Part shown: one piece after another, positions 33,603-45,355 of the stretch
Layout: each line of letters begins with the position of its first letter
Numbering within the stretch: the stretch's first letter is position 1
DNA from: Cristatella mucedo
Lineage: Eukaryota; Bryozoa; Phylactolaemata; Cristatellidae
Length of the DNA: 64,000 bases
Assembly: GCA_009760855.2 (NCBI GenBank)
Contig: WPIO01000112.1
Location: forward strand, 78,501-142,500
Direction: 5' to 3'
Made by a program: the position numbers and the translations under genes
The notes under the pieces: generated by a model
The model's input: the letters and a program-made list of their open reading frames with translations, nothing else
Database searches by the model: none
What the model was told of the DNA's origin: nothing

Positions 33603-33725
33603 AAAGAAATATAATTCAATTGTTTAGCGCCCCCAGAGAACTCAATCTCTATCCAGTCACCTCACACATACCACGGGGCGGGGCTCGAGCCAACGACCTG
33701 AATGTTTGCCTTGCAGGCATTCGAT
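33603..33725 (-). mobile_element. SINE-2 copy, truncated
   Basis: Reverse complement, with tail 'gcgcccccagagaactcaa' near 33630 and B box 'ggggctcgagccaacgacc' near 33680. The head is lost or diverged. Confidence 0.7.
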
Positions 33726-33739
33726 TCTTGATGTTGCCC

Positions 33740-34210
33740 AATTTCCATTAACTTAATGGTGAAAAGCAGAATCTCTGCTCTTGGGACATCAAAGTTTATG
33801 TCTCGACTTGAAGACTTTGCTCTCCTAATAGGCGATGCTATTTTGCGACAGCGCTCGTAATATATGTATCGTCTTTGATATATATATAAATAAATATAAT
33901 TCATTTCTATAGCACCCCAAGAGAACTTAATCTCTATTCAGGTGCTTCAAATATGCCTCGGGGCTCGAGCCCACGACCTCAGCCAGACCTTAGTCGGGGC
34001 GAGCACCTTAACCGCTGGACCAAACCAGCTGAAAGTTTCGTTAGGAAGATTGCCAGCACGGCTAGCCATCATGTCCAATCCTTACCAAGATTAGGGACAG
34101 TCTACCGCGTTGACTTGAAAAACATTTAACCAGCTATCAGGTTATTTCTTGGCTGGATTAGTGTGTTTCGATTTTGGCTGGGCTTCTGAAAAAAGCCATT
34201 AGGCGGGTTT
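33740..34210 (+). mobile_element. L2B LINE copy, left part (split twice)
   Basis: L2B sequence 'gaagactttgctctcctaa' near 33810 and 'cacggctagccatcatgtc' near 34056 flank a SINE-2 copy. It stops near 34208 at 'aaaagccattaggcg', where the long-TIR element begins. The next L2B bases are found at about 37808, so one L2B copy was opened by two insertions. Confidence 0.7.
33885..34033 (-). mobile_element. SINE-2 copy inside L2B
   Basis: Reverse complement with a clear tail ('caagagaacttaatctcta'), B box ('ggggctcgagcccacgacc') and A box ('ttaaccgctggaccaaacc'). Well preserved. Confidence 0.9.
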
Positions 34211-34640
34211 GACGAACTACCGCAATCCACCATAATCCTCTCTAATTAGGCTAACATCGACCAGATATTAGCGTTGCCAAGCTCAAATTTTGGGCTTTTA
34301 TTGTAGTACATGTTTGATTTTATCTATCCATAAAATTTCATGTCGCTGTGCCCACGGGCACTTATGCAAATGAGCTTCGACCCCGGACGCCGGTACGGAA
34401 ATCCCCCGAAATCCACTCTAGTTCCCATCAAATCCACCACAAATCAGCTTAGCACATCTCCAAAAGGTTTGGAATATCAAACTACGCTACGAATACAATG
34501 TACCCAGAAAATTTCGCGCGATTCCGCTTACGCTTTCTCATGAAGTCCACTGAAATAACAGTGCAGTGACCCAGGTCGATACCGAAATCCACGCTGATTC
34601 ACCCCAATCCACTGCACTCGAGTGTGAAACGACAGAAATC
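34211..34640 (+). repeat. Left terminal inverted repeat
   Basis: It begins 'gtttgacgaactaccgcaa' and pairs with the right arm throughout, including the stretches near 34251-34290, 34350-34385 and 34505-34570. Small indels separate the arms. Confidence 0.88.
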
Positions 34641-34736
34641 CTTTCGAAAAGCTCCTTTTTTGATTGCATATAACAGCACACTCTGCGAAAATTGCACTTG
34701 AAAAATTTCACTTGCATTGGCACGGCCGTTCTCGTG

Positions 34737-36967
34737 CAATGCTCTGCAATCGATCAGTAGCCCGGACCAGCACCGAAATCCACTTCAACCCACTCAATCC
34801 GCCGCACAAAAATCGAAATACATTGCGCTGAGCTCCAGTTTTTATTGCATAATAAAGTGCACCGTGCTGTGTGCAAAACCACGTAAAACCAAAAGAAAAT
34901 ATGCATCCTCGCACAATGGCAATGGGCGGCAATCGCCTAAAATGATCTGGGAAACTACCTCAATCCACTCTATTCCACTGCAAATTATCCTAAAATCGCC
35001 GTCGAAAAGCTCTAATTGACGTTGCATATAGGAATAGACTCAGTTCAAAGTGCACCCACAAGATTTTGCTTCATTGTTCGCGCTCATACACGCATTCTCA
35101 TACAATGAATTGCAATCGGCTGCAATGGCCCGGTCCCATACCACAATCCACCTCAATATGCCAAAATCCGCTGCAGTCCGCCGCACAGCGACCAGAACGC
35201 TTCCACTAGAAGCTCTAATTATAATTATACGTTGCTCTACTCCTCGGTTATTGTGTACTCGCATAACTTCACTGTAATTGCTTCGATCATTCTGCAGCTA
35301 TGCACTGTAATCGACCGCAACTGCCCGGGCCATTACGTCAATCCACCGCACCCCGCCACAAAACGGCCAGAATACGTACACTTTAAGCTCTTATAGTTAT
35401 TGAACGCTGCTTTAATTTTCGGTCATTTTGTAATCGCACAATGTCAGTACAATTGCCTCGACCATTCGGCAGCAATGCACTGCAATGGCCAGAGCCAATA
35501 GTTCCATCTACAGCAATATGGTGCAAAATGCCCTGAAATCGGTTTCGCAATGCTCTAATTTTGAATACGTGTTACAAAGCACACTAGTTAAAGTCAACTA
35601 CATTATTTTAAGCAATTGCGCTCGTACATTCTCGGGCAATTCATGGCAATCTACGGCATCGGCTTGGCTCGAAGCAGCAATTCACTACAATCCATGGCAA
35701 GTCGACCACAAATTGGCTGCACGAAGTGCCAATTGTCATCGCATTTCACATTTCTGTGTGCTAAAAGTGAAATCGTAGGACTTTCAAGCTATTTTGTACT
35801 TTAATTGTCTACAATGCATGGCAATCGACAGCAATGGCAGTGATCAATACCGAAATCAGTGGCAAATTGACGAAGCTCCAGTTCTCATTCTATGTAACAT
35901 CTCACTTCGTGCACAAATACTTTCAACCCTTTCAACCACCTCTGACCGTTCAATCTTGGGCAATGCATGGCAATCAATGGCAATGGCCCGGGAAAATATG
36001 GCAATCCATTATGATCCATTACAAATCACTTGAAAGTGACCGGGCCAAGATCAAATCTATCTTACCTGTCACAGCCCACTGTATTGAAAGTGAAATCAAA
36101 TCCTTTCAATCAATCGCGAGCAATGAATGGCAATCGACAGCAATGTCCCGGGTCAATACCCCAATTCCCGGTAAATTGAAAAGAAATTGGTAGCACGGAA
36201 AACTCAATTGTCATTACATATAACATTCCGCTGCGTCAAGTAAAACCGTGGCATTTTCAAGATGCTACGCTCATTAACTGTCAGCAATGCACGGCAATCT
36301 ACAGTACTGGTAGGAGCCGATAACGAAATCCGTGGAAAATTGACAAGATTGGCTGCAATAAACTGCAACTCTCATTCCACGTAAAATTTACCCGTGCGCT
36401 CGCATAATGTGTACCCATTGTGAGTGTTCAATCAACGGCAACGCATGGCAATCGACGGCAATGAACCGGGGAATTACGTCAATCCATAACGGTCTGTTAC
36501 AAATGGACCGGCAGTTGCTGAAAGAAGAACAAACTTTTCTTGCGTCTACACTGCATTAAAAGTGCAGCCACATCTTTTTAAACAATCGACAAAGGCCCAA
36601 TCGAGGGCAATGCGTGGCAATTAATGGCAGTAGCTCGATCTCAACCACAATTTATTTCAACTTTGCTGGAAAATAGCTGTTTGAATTTGCAATTATCCTG
36701 TGTAGATAGCGATCACTGTGAGGGCATATACTGTCTTTTTGTGCGTTCAAACTTGAGCAATCCATGGCAATTGACGGTAATTGCCCGAGACAATACAGCA
36801 ATCTATGGTTGTCTGTTACAGTTACAAACAAAGCTGCTGGGAGAAGATCCAATTTTTCTTACGTAACAGTGTGTTTTATTAAAAGTACAACCGCATCCTT
36901 TCAATCGATCTCGAACGTACATGCGAATGCAATGCGCGGGCCTGGCAACGGCCTGGGAAAATACGGA
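34737..36967 (+). repeat. Tandem core of about 14 units, mean ~169 bp
   Basis: Each unit carries a 'caatgcatggcaatcgac'-like phrase followed by a 'ggcccgggncaataccncaatccac'-like phrase, then an A+T-rich part resembling 'tctaattgtcattgcatata'. Starts of the first phrase are near 34737, 34914, 35103, 35297, 35473, 35637, 35812, 35961, 36121, 36285, 36439, 36608, 36758 and 36930. Units have diverged strongly from one another, so the array is old. Its open frames are short and inconsistent, and I do not consider them coding. Confidence 0.85.
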
Positions 36968-37390
36968 TTTCTGTCGTTGCTCTGTGGAGTGCATTGAATT
37001 GGGGTGGATTCTTGTGGATTTCGGTATTGGCCTGGGCCACTGCAATATTATTTCAGTGGACTTCGTGAGAAAGCGTAAGCGGATTCTCGAAAAAATTTCT
37101 GGGTACATTTTATTCGTAGCGTAGTTTGATATTTCAAACCTTTTGGGGAGATGTGCGAAGCTGATTTGTGGTGGATTTGATGGGAACTAGAGTGGATTTC
37201 GGTATTGGCGTCCGGCTTCAAAGCTCATTTGCATAAGTGCCCGTGGGTGCAGTGATAGGAAATTTTCTGGATAGATAAAATCGAACGTTTACTAAAATAT
37301 CCGACCAAAATCTAAGCTCGGCAACGCTAATGTCTGGTCGATGTTAGCCTAATTAGAGTGGATTGCGGTGAATTGTGGGTATTTCGTCGA
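36968..37390 (-). repeat. Right terminal inverted repeat
   Basis: Reverse complement of the left arm; its outer end reads 'ttcgtcgaac' at 37381-37390. The outermost 30 bp differ more between arms than the rest. Confidence 0.88.
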
Positions 37391-37807
37391 ACCTCTCCCC
37401 CCCCTCCATTAGTCAAGTACCTGGCAGGACGTACCTTGATCTAAAAAAGCCCATAACCGTCATAACTAGTTGCCAATACTTTCAATATATCTTTCTGTGT
37501 GAGTTCAGAGTCAAAGCTGTCATAGTGGATGATGAAAATAAGGTTTACCATCCCTCTGCCAGCATTTATCATTGTAGCCTCCAGAGCCCAAACCAGAAGT
37601 TTAGGCAATGGCAATGACAACCAACGACGAGGAGACAGTTGACGACCAATTGGGTACCGCGAATTAGCAGCCCAGGCTGCAGAATAAACAGACAATTACC
37701 TTGAGAAAGGCATTTCCCAGTCTTCAATACAGACAGTCTCTCGACTCTGATCAAGACACTACACGGTGGCAGACACGTGATCAACCCTGTGCGAATGCTA
37801 GCAGCTG
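37391..37807. other. Unassigned DNA between the long-TIR element and resumed L2B
   Basis: About 417 bp matches neither L2B nor the inverted repeat. It could be a further insertion, a part of the element outside the visible repeats, or local rearrangement. Confidence 0.4.
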
Positions 37808-38435
37808 GACTACAGCTGGTGATGAATATGGCTGCACGGCTTTTTAAAAATCCCAGAGGTACAACTATGAGTCTGCTCTACTGAAGGAGCTGCGATGGGT
37901 TCCGGTTAATCAACGGATACAGAGTAAAATTTATACTCTGACCCACTAGGCTGGCAATGGTTTGGATAGTGTATACCTAATCAACGGCTGCACCAGTTTC
38001 AGCCTCGTCAATCGTGCCCTCATTTCCACTGTGGACAATTATGAAAAATATGGACAAAAAAATTAGCTGTTTCATTCCTCTGCCTAAAGACCGTAGGTGA
38101 CAGAAGCTATTGCTTTGCAAACCCTAGGCTGCGGAACTCAATTTCACAATTCTTACGCAACGACATCTATTCTCCTGCTGTCGACTGTCGGCATTCTTTC
38201 CAGCAGCTTTGAATTGCGACTTCCGTGCTACTTATGACCTCTACTGCCCTCATGACTCAGCTGTGCTTCTTACATTCTCTTTGTTGCATGAGAGTGGGCT
38301 ACCGCATGCAAACTGAAAGCCGCTTAGGATTCGTGTGGGTATAGAAAACTCCCCTATGTGTAACACTCACTTAGTCTTCGTTCGGCGTTGTGGAGTCGTA
38401 GACAGAGATACACGTCACATTACATTAGACATTCA
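37808..38435 (+). mobile_element. L2B LINE copy, right part
   Basis: It resumes at 'ctacagctggtgatgaatat', the bases expected after 'aaaagccattaggc'. It continues through the C-terminal block ('aaattagctgtttcattcc' near 38060) and ends 'gggtatagaaaactcccct' near 38336, with a tail of 'cacattacattag' type near 38418. Confidence 0.8.
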
Positions 38436-38492
38436 GTCGGCTTCAAGCAAATCGTCGATGATTACGATGTTAAAGACAAAGTTCCATGATAA

Positions 38493-38495
<3 letters not shown>

Positions 38496-38553
<58 letters not shown>
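38496..38553. repeat. (AT)n microsatellite
   Basis: About 58 bp of uninterrupted alternating AT shortly after the L2B tail. Confidence 0.97.
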
Positions 38554-39860
38554 CTGATTATCTAGTTCTTGTTAACCCTTAGCCGTAGTCAACAGCATTA
38601 ATGATCCTACTCTCGGCCGCCAGCAGCAGTGTGCATACGGGTGTCTAGAATGCCGCCACTCGGTCACTAGTCAGGTAGTCGGTGCTCGTATCCTCCACAA
38701 CCTGGCGGGGCGAGAGATGTGAAGGGATCGTTCGCTTGCGGCTCGGTATTGACCTTGACCCTTCCAAAAATATAACCTACGCATAGCTGTTTAGCATTGC
38801 CGCTGCAACCACAAAAAATAACCAACGACCTCAGCCTCAGTGTCATGCATGAAATTAATTATGTGGTTGCAATGGTCGCCATCTCTGTCTTTCGGATTTC
38901 AAAGCCGTACTTGCCGCTGCTGACCATTCCTTCGGCTGTCGAAGCAGAACATGCCCGCGCCTTGACCCGTTAGCTAAGCTGCAAATGCTCTGTCTTCTAG
39001 TTGATTAGTTTTGAAAGGCCAGCCAATCGGGCCGCCAGTCAACTGCACCTCGCTAACAAAGGCCAATGCATAGTTGCACTATAGGCGACGTCCCTATTCA
39101 TAAAAACCGTCTTCTGGTTGTTAACAAGAAAAACCCTGGAGGCCTGTCGAAGGCAGCGTTTTGTAAGTGCAGAACGACCGGAGGCCGTCTGCCACGTGAC
39201 TGAATTTCTTGCTGAGCAACTTCACCTCGAGCTGAGATCGTTCCCGCGACCACTGGTTTTCCGGTTCGGTGCTCTGCGGACAGAACTATCGAGACTGCTT
39301 GCTCTCTACTACTCACAGCTCAGAACTTGAGGCCTCGGCTTCAAAGGACCACTTACGTCCTCGGGCTGAACCTCAGCGTACTGTCGCGATGGCGCCGGAG
39401 CGGTTCCTGAGCTACTAAAGTCATTCAACAAAAGCGCTACCCACAAAGTGGGTGTAAGTCCTTGCAGAAGCTTAAATGATTCGGGTGAAACTGGCGCCTC
39501 GAGGCTCGAGATTAATGGGTCGTCGATGCTCACCGACACACGCAGGCATGCCACATCGACGTTGGCAGAGCACGGCTGCAGTCAGGAACCTTATTTGCGA
39601 CTCGGCGTTCTTAACTTCGAGCAGTACATTCCAAAGACGCTGGGGGAGGGCTAAATCTGCGCATCACCAGCCTCAGCATAAGCACTTTTCATTACAGTCA
39701 AAATACTACATTATTTTGACATATATTGATCCTCGTTATTACAATTCAGGAGCCGCTAATTATTTCTAGGTGATCAGTGATCAGTCTGCAAATTAGTCTA
39801 AGAAAGAATAGAAAATATAAAAAGGTGCATTGATTCGGCAGCTTTATTTGCAGTAACTTC
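38554..39860. other. Unrecognised DNA
   Basis: A G+C-richer stretch. Open frames of 70-97 codons overlap on both strands near 39098-39770 with no known motif or splice-site support. No repeat family recognised. Confidence 0.4.
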
Positions 39861-39865
39861 AAAGA

Positions 39866-39990
39866 AAAGCCTTAACGGCCATCATAACCACTTGCAGTCG
39901 GCATCAGAGGATCGCCTACTACAGGACTCAAACCGACGGCTTGGGTCATGAAGAGCGAGCACCTCACCCCTGGCCTCAGACTCTGGGGCA
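39866..39990 (-). mobile_element. SINE-1 copy, degenerate
   Basis: 'ttaacggccatcataaccac' and 'actacaggactcaaaccgac' match the reverse complement of the SINE-1 body and B box. The tail and A box are diverged. Confidence 0.6.
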
Positions 39991-40439
39991 GTAACGCCTG
40001 GATGCTGGCGTATAGTCCTTAAGTGCCGGCCTGCAGCAGTTACTTCTATCGTAGTCGGTGGCCAGAAACCGCATCTGCTGCTCGACTTATGCGGTCCAGA
40101 TATTTCACAGATCAGACGGTCGAGACCGATGGGGACATTTCTACCGTATAAGTTGTCTAGCTTGAGGTTGTTATCAGGCCAGCGAGATAGAAGAGAGCAC
40201 GACCTGAGGGCCTGGTACCGACCTGGTCCTACGGACCAGAAGCTTTTTGTTAACAGTAAAATCACGGCTTAGTTACAGTTGCGTCTGCCGTTCTATTTTG
40301 CTTGGACTGTTTTATAAAAAAAAAAAACGTGTACATTAAGTGCTAGTCGTTGGCGTAGGATTCCATTTGTTTTCTATGACATTGAGCTCTATTTTCTTTG
40401 GCCGAGAGAAAGAGATAGCAGAGACAACAGAAAAGCTGA
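39991..40439. other. Unrecognised DNA
   Basis: A 127-codon minus-strand open frame covers 39882-40265 but overlaps the degenerate SINE-1 copy and has no known motif, so I do not call it a gene. A run of A residues lies near 40317-40327. Confidence 0.4.
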
Positions 40440-40916
40440 GATGCAAAGGGAGATGGTAAGAAAATGAGAGAGAGAGAGCAAAAAGAGAAAGTGAGAGATA
40501 AATAAAGGGAATAAAACGAGAGAACGAGAGACTTGCAGTTAAAGAGAGAGAGAGAGAGAGAGAGAGAGAAGTACTAATATTACGATAGCGAGAGAGGTTG
40601 AGTGGGAGAGAAAGGGAGAGAAAGAGAGAGTGTAAGTCAGAGGGGGGAGAAAATAGAGAGCAGAGAGTACAGAGCAGAGAGAGAGAGAGAGAGAGACCAA
40701 AGACAGAGAGAGAAACACGGAGAGAGACAGAAAAACAGGTGAAGAGAGCATAGAGACTGATAAAGAGAGGAGAGAGAGAGAGAGAGGGGGGGAGGGAGAG
40801 AGACAGAGAGAGCGGGAGAGAGGGGGAAAGAGAGAGGGCACAGAGACAGTGATAAAGAGAGCAGAGGGAGAGAGAAAGAGAGCGAAAGAGAGCGGGAGGG
40901 AGAGAGAGAGAGAGGT
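40440..40916 (+). repeat. Long polypurine (GA-rich) tract
   Basis: Almost 480 bp are mostly A and G on this strand, with short (GA)n runs at several points. The purine bias is strong but the repeat is imperfect. Such tracts can adopt triplex (H-DNA) structures. Confidence 0.9.
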
Positions 40917-41210
40917 TGAGGCTAAGCGACCTCAGTTTCCATTGATGGACAGCAAGTATCCAGCTGGATATAATATTAAGGGGAAGAATCTGTTAGTATG
41001 GAGCATTTAACGTACTTCCTGCTGGTGTATATAAAGGTACTTTTAAGAAATAATTACCAAATCAACTTCATAGTCAATGCTACTTACTTTTACCTTCACA
41101 CTAATGCAGAAATTTGGGCCGACTTAGCTTAGAACGCGGCAGCCAAGCTGTTCTATGCATTCTTGATATCCCGAGTAGATTTTTTCTTGCATTTCTTCCG
41201 TTCTGTTTCA

Positions 41211-41785
41211 ACAGGGCGCTTACAGTCGGTGCACCACGCTGCAGCCAGGCTTGTCTGTCGCAGAGCGTCGAAGTTGGTACATTACACCACTTCTCGATTG
41301 CCGACCTGCAGTTGATCACCATCGCGAAGCGCGTCGACTTCAAGGTTTTTCACTTACATTTACGTCCCTTCATTAATTAGCTTCAGAATTACTATCAGAT
41401 CCAGATACTCCTCACTCAGGCTAGGCATCGTAACACCTGCGCTTCAGACGTAAGTTGTTTAGCTGTGCCTCTAACCAACATCAAATCTTGTTGAGACCGC
41501 GCCTTTTATTCACATGGTCTCAAAGCTTCACTCCCCATGGACATCACCGTATCCCTTGACTTGACGAAATTTAAAAAGAAACTAAAACGCACCGTTTCCT
41601 AAGATCATTTGCTGGGTCCTCTTGGGTTGTATTTTTTTGTTTATTCGTGATGAAACTGTGCAAGCTATCGCTAAACATACTGACATCCTTTCTTTACAGC
41701 ATATCGCAAGTGCCTAGTCAGAGATTAAATTCTCTGAGGGTGCTGCACATATGCAGTATGATGATGATGATTATTATTATTACTG
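41211..41785 (+). mobile_element. L2A LINE 3' end, diverged
   Basis: It starts at the LQSVHHAAARLVCRR-like codons, with a diverged HYTTSRLP region and 'gactttaaggtt'-type codons near 41336. The 3' UTR and tail 'gtgcctagtcagagattaaa' near 41710 follow, then ATG/ATT units near 41758-41785. Older than the copy at 32.9 kb. Confidence 0.75.
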
Positions 41786-42277
41786 ACAAGACGAACCTAT
41801 GATTTAGTACCAGCTGAAGACAATTAATTGCACATACCTGAGGTTCTGAAGCAAGGAAATGGCAATAATCTCGAAGCAACGTTACAAATGCGTAAACTAC
41901 TTTGGCTGTCTTATTCTTATCTCTGCAGCTTCTGATTTTATCGACGTCCTATAAATAAAATTAGGCCGGCTTGACGAGTGGGGGGACGTGATCATCTTAT
42001 GAAAAGTCGGATTAGAATAGTGCTGCATTCTTAGGTTTGAAGACCGCTCAGCAATACATATTCGTAAGTAATCTCTCTACTGAGCAGAACAGAGCGCCTG
42101 TAAGCAGTAGCTCCTGAGAGCGTATGTATGAGCCCGAAGGCTCCGTGAGCCACCACACGTCGTGCAGTGACCTGCTTGGCAACAAATAGTATACTTGGAT
42201 TACTGGCAGATGTCACCGGAGTGAGCTAACTGAACCAATTTTGGTTCTGGGTTTTCCAACTTTCGAGTGTCCTTACG
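41786..42277. other. Unrecognised DNA
   Basis: No gene or repeat family recognised. Confidence 0.4.
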
Positions 42278-42880
<603 letters not shown>

Positions 42881-43719
42881 GATATTCTATATTCGAGGCT
42901 CACGAAGTCCACTGGCTAGCAACTGTCAGCTGAGCTGAGCAGAGCTCTCGGCCGCAGAGAGGTGCGAGAGTTTCTGTTCGCCGTGGCTGCTGCGATACAC
43001 CTGTAAACCCTATGTCGATATCAAATTTCCAGCTCAAAGCTAGAGTTATGGGATTTTTGTCTTAAGATGTGGTAGCTCAAAGTTGCGCCATGTAACATTA
43101 TCCTCGGCATAAAGGATGCATTGGTGCTACACCTACAAATCACTAGCCGTGATTCCGAGGCTCGGGGCCTCAGCGGTATACGTCGCTCGGCGGCTGAGAC
43201 CGTCGGCGTTGCAACGGCCACAATGTTGTTCCGCCCCCAGCCGAACTCACACCGCTCCGCCAGGCCATCTGGCTCTCTGCATAACTGCTCGTGTTGGGGG
43301 GGGGGCACCTCTGGTCGCGTGACCCGCTAGTCCTGCAGCGAACTACTTTCTTTCTTGTCTACCGGCTTGCGTGGACGCTATCTACTCTCTGTCCCTTCCG
43401 TTCACTCTCTCCCTTTCCCTCCTACTTCTTTTTTTCTCAGGCAGCTTTCATTCCAGCAGCTCCGGAGCTGTTTATACGATGGCTTCCGCTTCATCCGTAT
43501 GTACGTACGCTCGCTCGCTTGCGTTGCCTGAGTAGAATGCAATACAACCGTCGACAACTCGTTAGTGGGGGCTTCGTTTTTCATCGGCCCCTACAAGAAT
43601 AGCACAGCTACGAGCACTCGGTTGCTGACCTACTTTTCTGTCCGTCCGTAAAGCCTTGACATCAATTTTTTAATTTCAGCTGAGATACCCTATCCGAAGC
43701 AGTATTGTTTAAAAGATAA
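42881..43719. other. Unrecognised DNA, partly G+C-rich
   Basis: Open frames of up to 103 codons occur on both strands near 43020-43600 without motifs. A G run lies near 43297-43306 and a CT-rich patch near 43380-43440. No repeat family was identified with confidence. Confidence 0.4.
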
Positions 43720-43800
43720 TCGTGAGCAAATGTAAAGTGCCTAGAAAAAGATTGAGTTCTCTGAGGGCACAAATGTATTATTATTATTATTATTATCATT
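43720..43800 (+). mobile_element. L2A LINE tail only
   Basis: Only the last 80 bp are present: 'gcaaatgtaaagtgcctag', 'aaaagattgagttctctga', then an ATT run. Extreme 5' truncation. Confidence 0.85.
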
Positions 43801-43919
43801 GTAAACCCGAAGCAGAGCAGTTTACGTGGAATCGTTCACTCTAAATCACGATAGAAACTTTCACGAAAGATCCGCTAAATTGTGTAATCGTATAGTTGCG
43901 GGGCCACCGCACGTAATAA

Positions 43920-43995
43920 TGTCTTCTGTAAAAAAAAGCTAAATGGGAAACTGGGTGGAAGCTAGTTAGATTCTCAAAATCGAGGTTAAGCTTGT
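43920..43995 (-). mobile_element. Short LINE RT fragment
   Basis: The reverse complement reads FHPVSHL-like codons around the 'RPVS' start of LINE RT ('gaaactgggtggaagctag' on the plus strand), like the fragments at 7014 and 16680. Confidence 0.4.
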
Positions 43996-44229
43996 TAACG
44001 ATCGTCCCGAAAATTGTTTTTGCAGAGAAGAAGGAGCCAGTGATATATTTTCCGAGAGCTGCTCGAAGGATTTACTCACCCCATATGTAGCTTATACGTC
44101 ATTATTGAACTCATACTAATGATGGACTAGTTAGCCAACAATCTCCATAAACAATATTAAGGAATGACTGATTGTGACTGTAATAGCTGTTATATCGAAA
44201 CGAAGACAGCCGTACGTACATATTATCGC

Positions 44230-45355
44230 TATGTTATCGTCGTTCAAACGCATTCCTAGATGTTACTGATGTTGCTAAGATCTGTGAATTATGCATTAGC
44301 AAAAGAAAAGTGCCCAGGAGCTTACTGGGGGCGGGGCGGGAGCTGAGAGCCAACTCGTTTGGCAGGATCTACGAGCTGAGTACCAGCTCGTTTGGTATTC
44401 CTAGCATTGTCTCGAACTGCTCAGCGAAATCTCCCTCAAGCATTGCTGTTAATCTCTATAAGTTAATGGTCATCAGGCCTGCCCTAACTCCGGCAGCCCA
44501 ACTTAACGCTTGTCTTTGGAACCCACAATATGCACAATAAAACCCTATCAACAAGCGACATCATTTCTGAAAAAAGCCTCGATCTGTTCGCCTTAACCGA
44601 AACTTGGCTAAAATCGGCAAACCACCAGACCATTAACAACATAACTCCGACAGGCTTCTACTTCTTTCACACACCTAGACCAATCAAAACTGTAGGTGGC
44701 GTCGCTATTAATATATGCTTGACCTTCAATTTCAAAACGTTTGCAGTCTCCTTGATGCAGTGTTAATAATATATTATTTTGAGTTCACCCGATAACAAGC
44801 TAAGAATAATATCGATGCTGTCCGTGCTAGAATATCTGTTTCGCCTCTGCGGTTCAATCCTCCTGCTGATCTGTCATCTTGGTAGGTTGCTATAACACGA
44901 CACTAGCTGATACACTCGACGAGTTTGCACCTCTGACTAAGCGCACTGTGATCCCTTGCCCAGACGGCCTAGGGCATCACTGGCACTGCATTGCAGTGGT
45001 TGACGTCATATCTTAGTGTGAGACTACAAAGTACAGACGTGAATTAACGAGGATCATCCGAGGAACCTCTGAAAGATGTAGTCGCTCAGGGATCTGGGCT
45101 TGGCACAGTTCTTATCATGGTTTATACTTTCCCTTTTGCCGAAGTGATTGTCGTGCACAGTCTAGGCTCTCACTTCTATGCAGATGATACTCAGTTGTAC
45201 CTTTGCTTTGATCCCTCCTAGCCATCCAGCATGTCGAATGTTCTTAACTCCCTAGCTAAATGTATTTACATCTGCACATGGATAGCAGCAAACTTTCTTT
45301 AATTGAATCATGATAAAACCATCTTACTAGTCGTGGGCAAACCAAATAACTACGT
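44230..45355 (+). mobile_element. L2A LINE copy: endonuclease plus deleted RT
   Basis: It shares the 5' coding part with the 17.3-kb copy ('tgcattagcaaaagaaaagt' near 44291). The endonuclease follows, with DLFALTETWLKSA near 44583 and GFYFFHTPRPIKT near 44653. Homology then jumps twice. The rest of the endonuclease is missing after about 44815. The linker to motif A is missing at about 44985, where 'gacggcctagg' joins 'gcatcactggcactgc'. RT motif C survives as FYADDTQLYLCFDPS near 45175. The copy ends abruptly near 45350 with no tail. It is an internally deleted pseudogene. Confidence 0.85.
44310..44766 (+). pseudogene. L2A endonuclease N-terminal half (broken)
   Basis: Two adjacent frames, 44310-44540 and 44530-44766, overlap and are offset by one base, showing one frameshift near 44535. 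They cover the region before and including the LTETWL metal-binding motif, up to the GVAIN strand. A stop follows DAVxC near 44764, in the same place where the 17.9-kb copy also has a stop, although the codons differ. Confidence 0.75.

Larger units (their letters stand above)
34211..37390. mobile_element. Foldback-like element: long terminal inverted repeats around a satellite core
   Basis: Arms of about 420-430 bp at 34211-34640 and 36968-37390 are reverse complements at an estimated 80-85% identity. Shared phrases are 'taattaggctaacatcgacc', 'cacgggcacttatgcaaatg' and 'agttcccatcaaatccacc'. Between them lie about 14 tandem units, all in one orientation, spaced 149-194 bp. No transposase frame is visible, so it is non-autonomous. 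It sits within an L2B copy that continues at about 37808. The organisation recalls foldback elements or tandem-core elements of other invertebrates, but I cannot assign a family. No target duplication was found. Confidence 0.85.

Noticed and set aside
34340-36193. Open frames of 67-119 codons inside the satellite core
   Set aside because: They differ in frame and composition from unit to unit, so the repeat is not coding.
34211-37390. CRISPR array in the repeated region
   Set aside because: The units are about 169 bp, diverged and without short identical repeats or unique spacers; the organism is an animal.
39882-40265. 127-codon minus-strand frame
   Set aside because: It overlaps a degenerate SINE-1 copy and shows no known motif.
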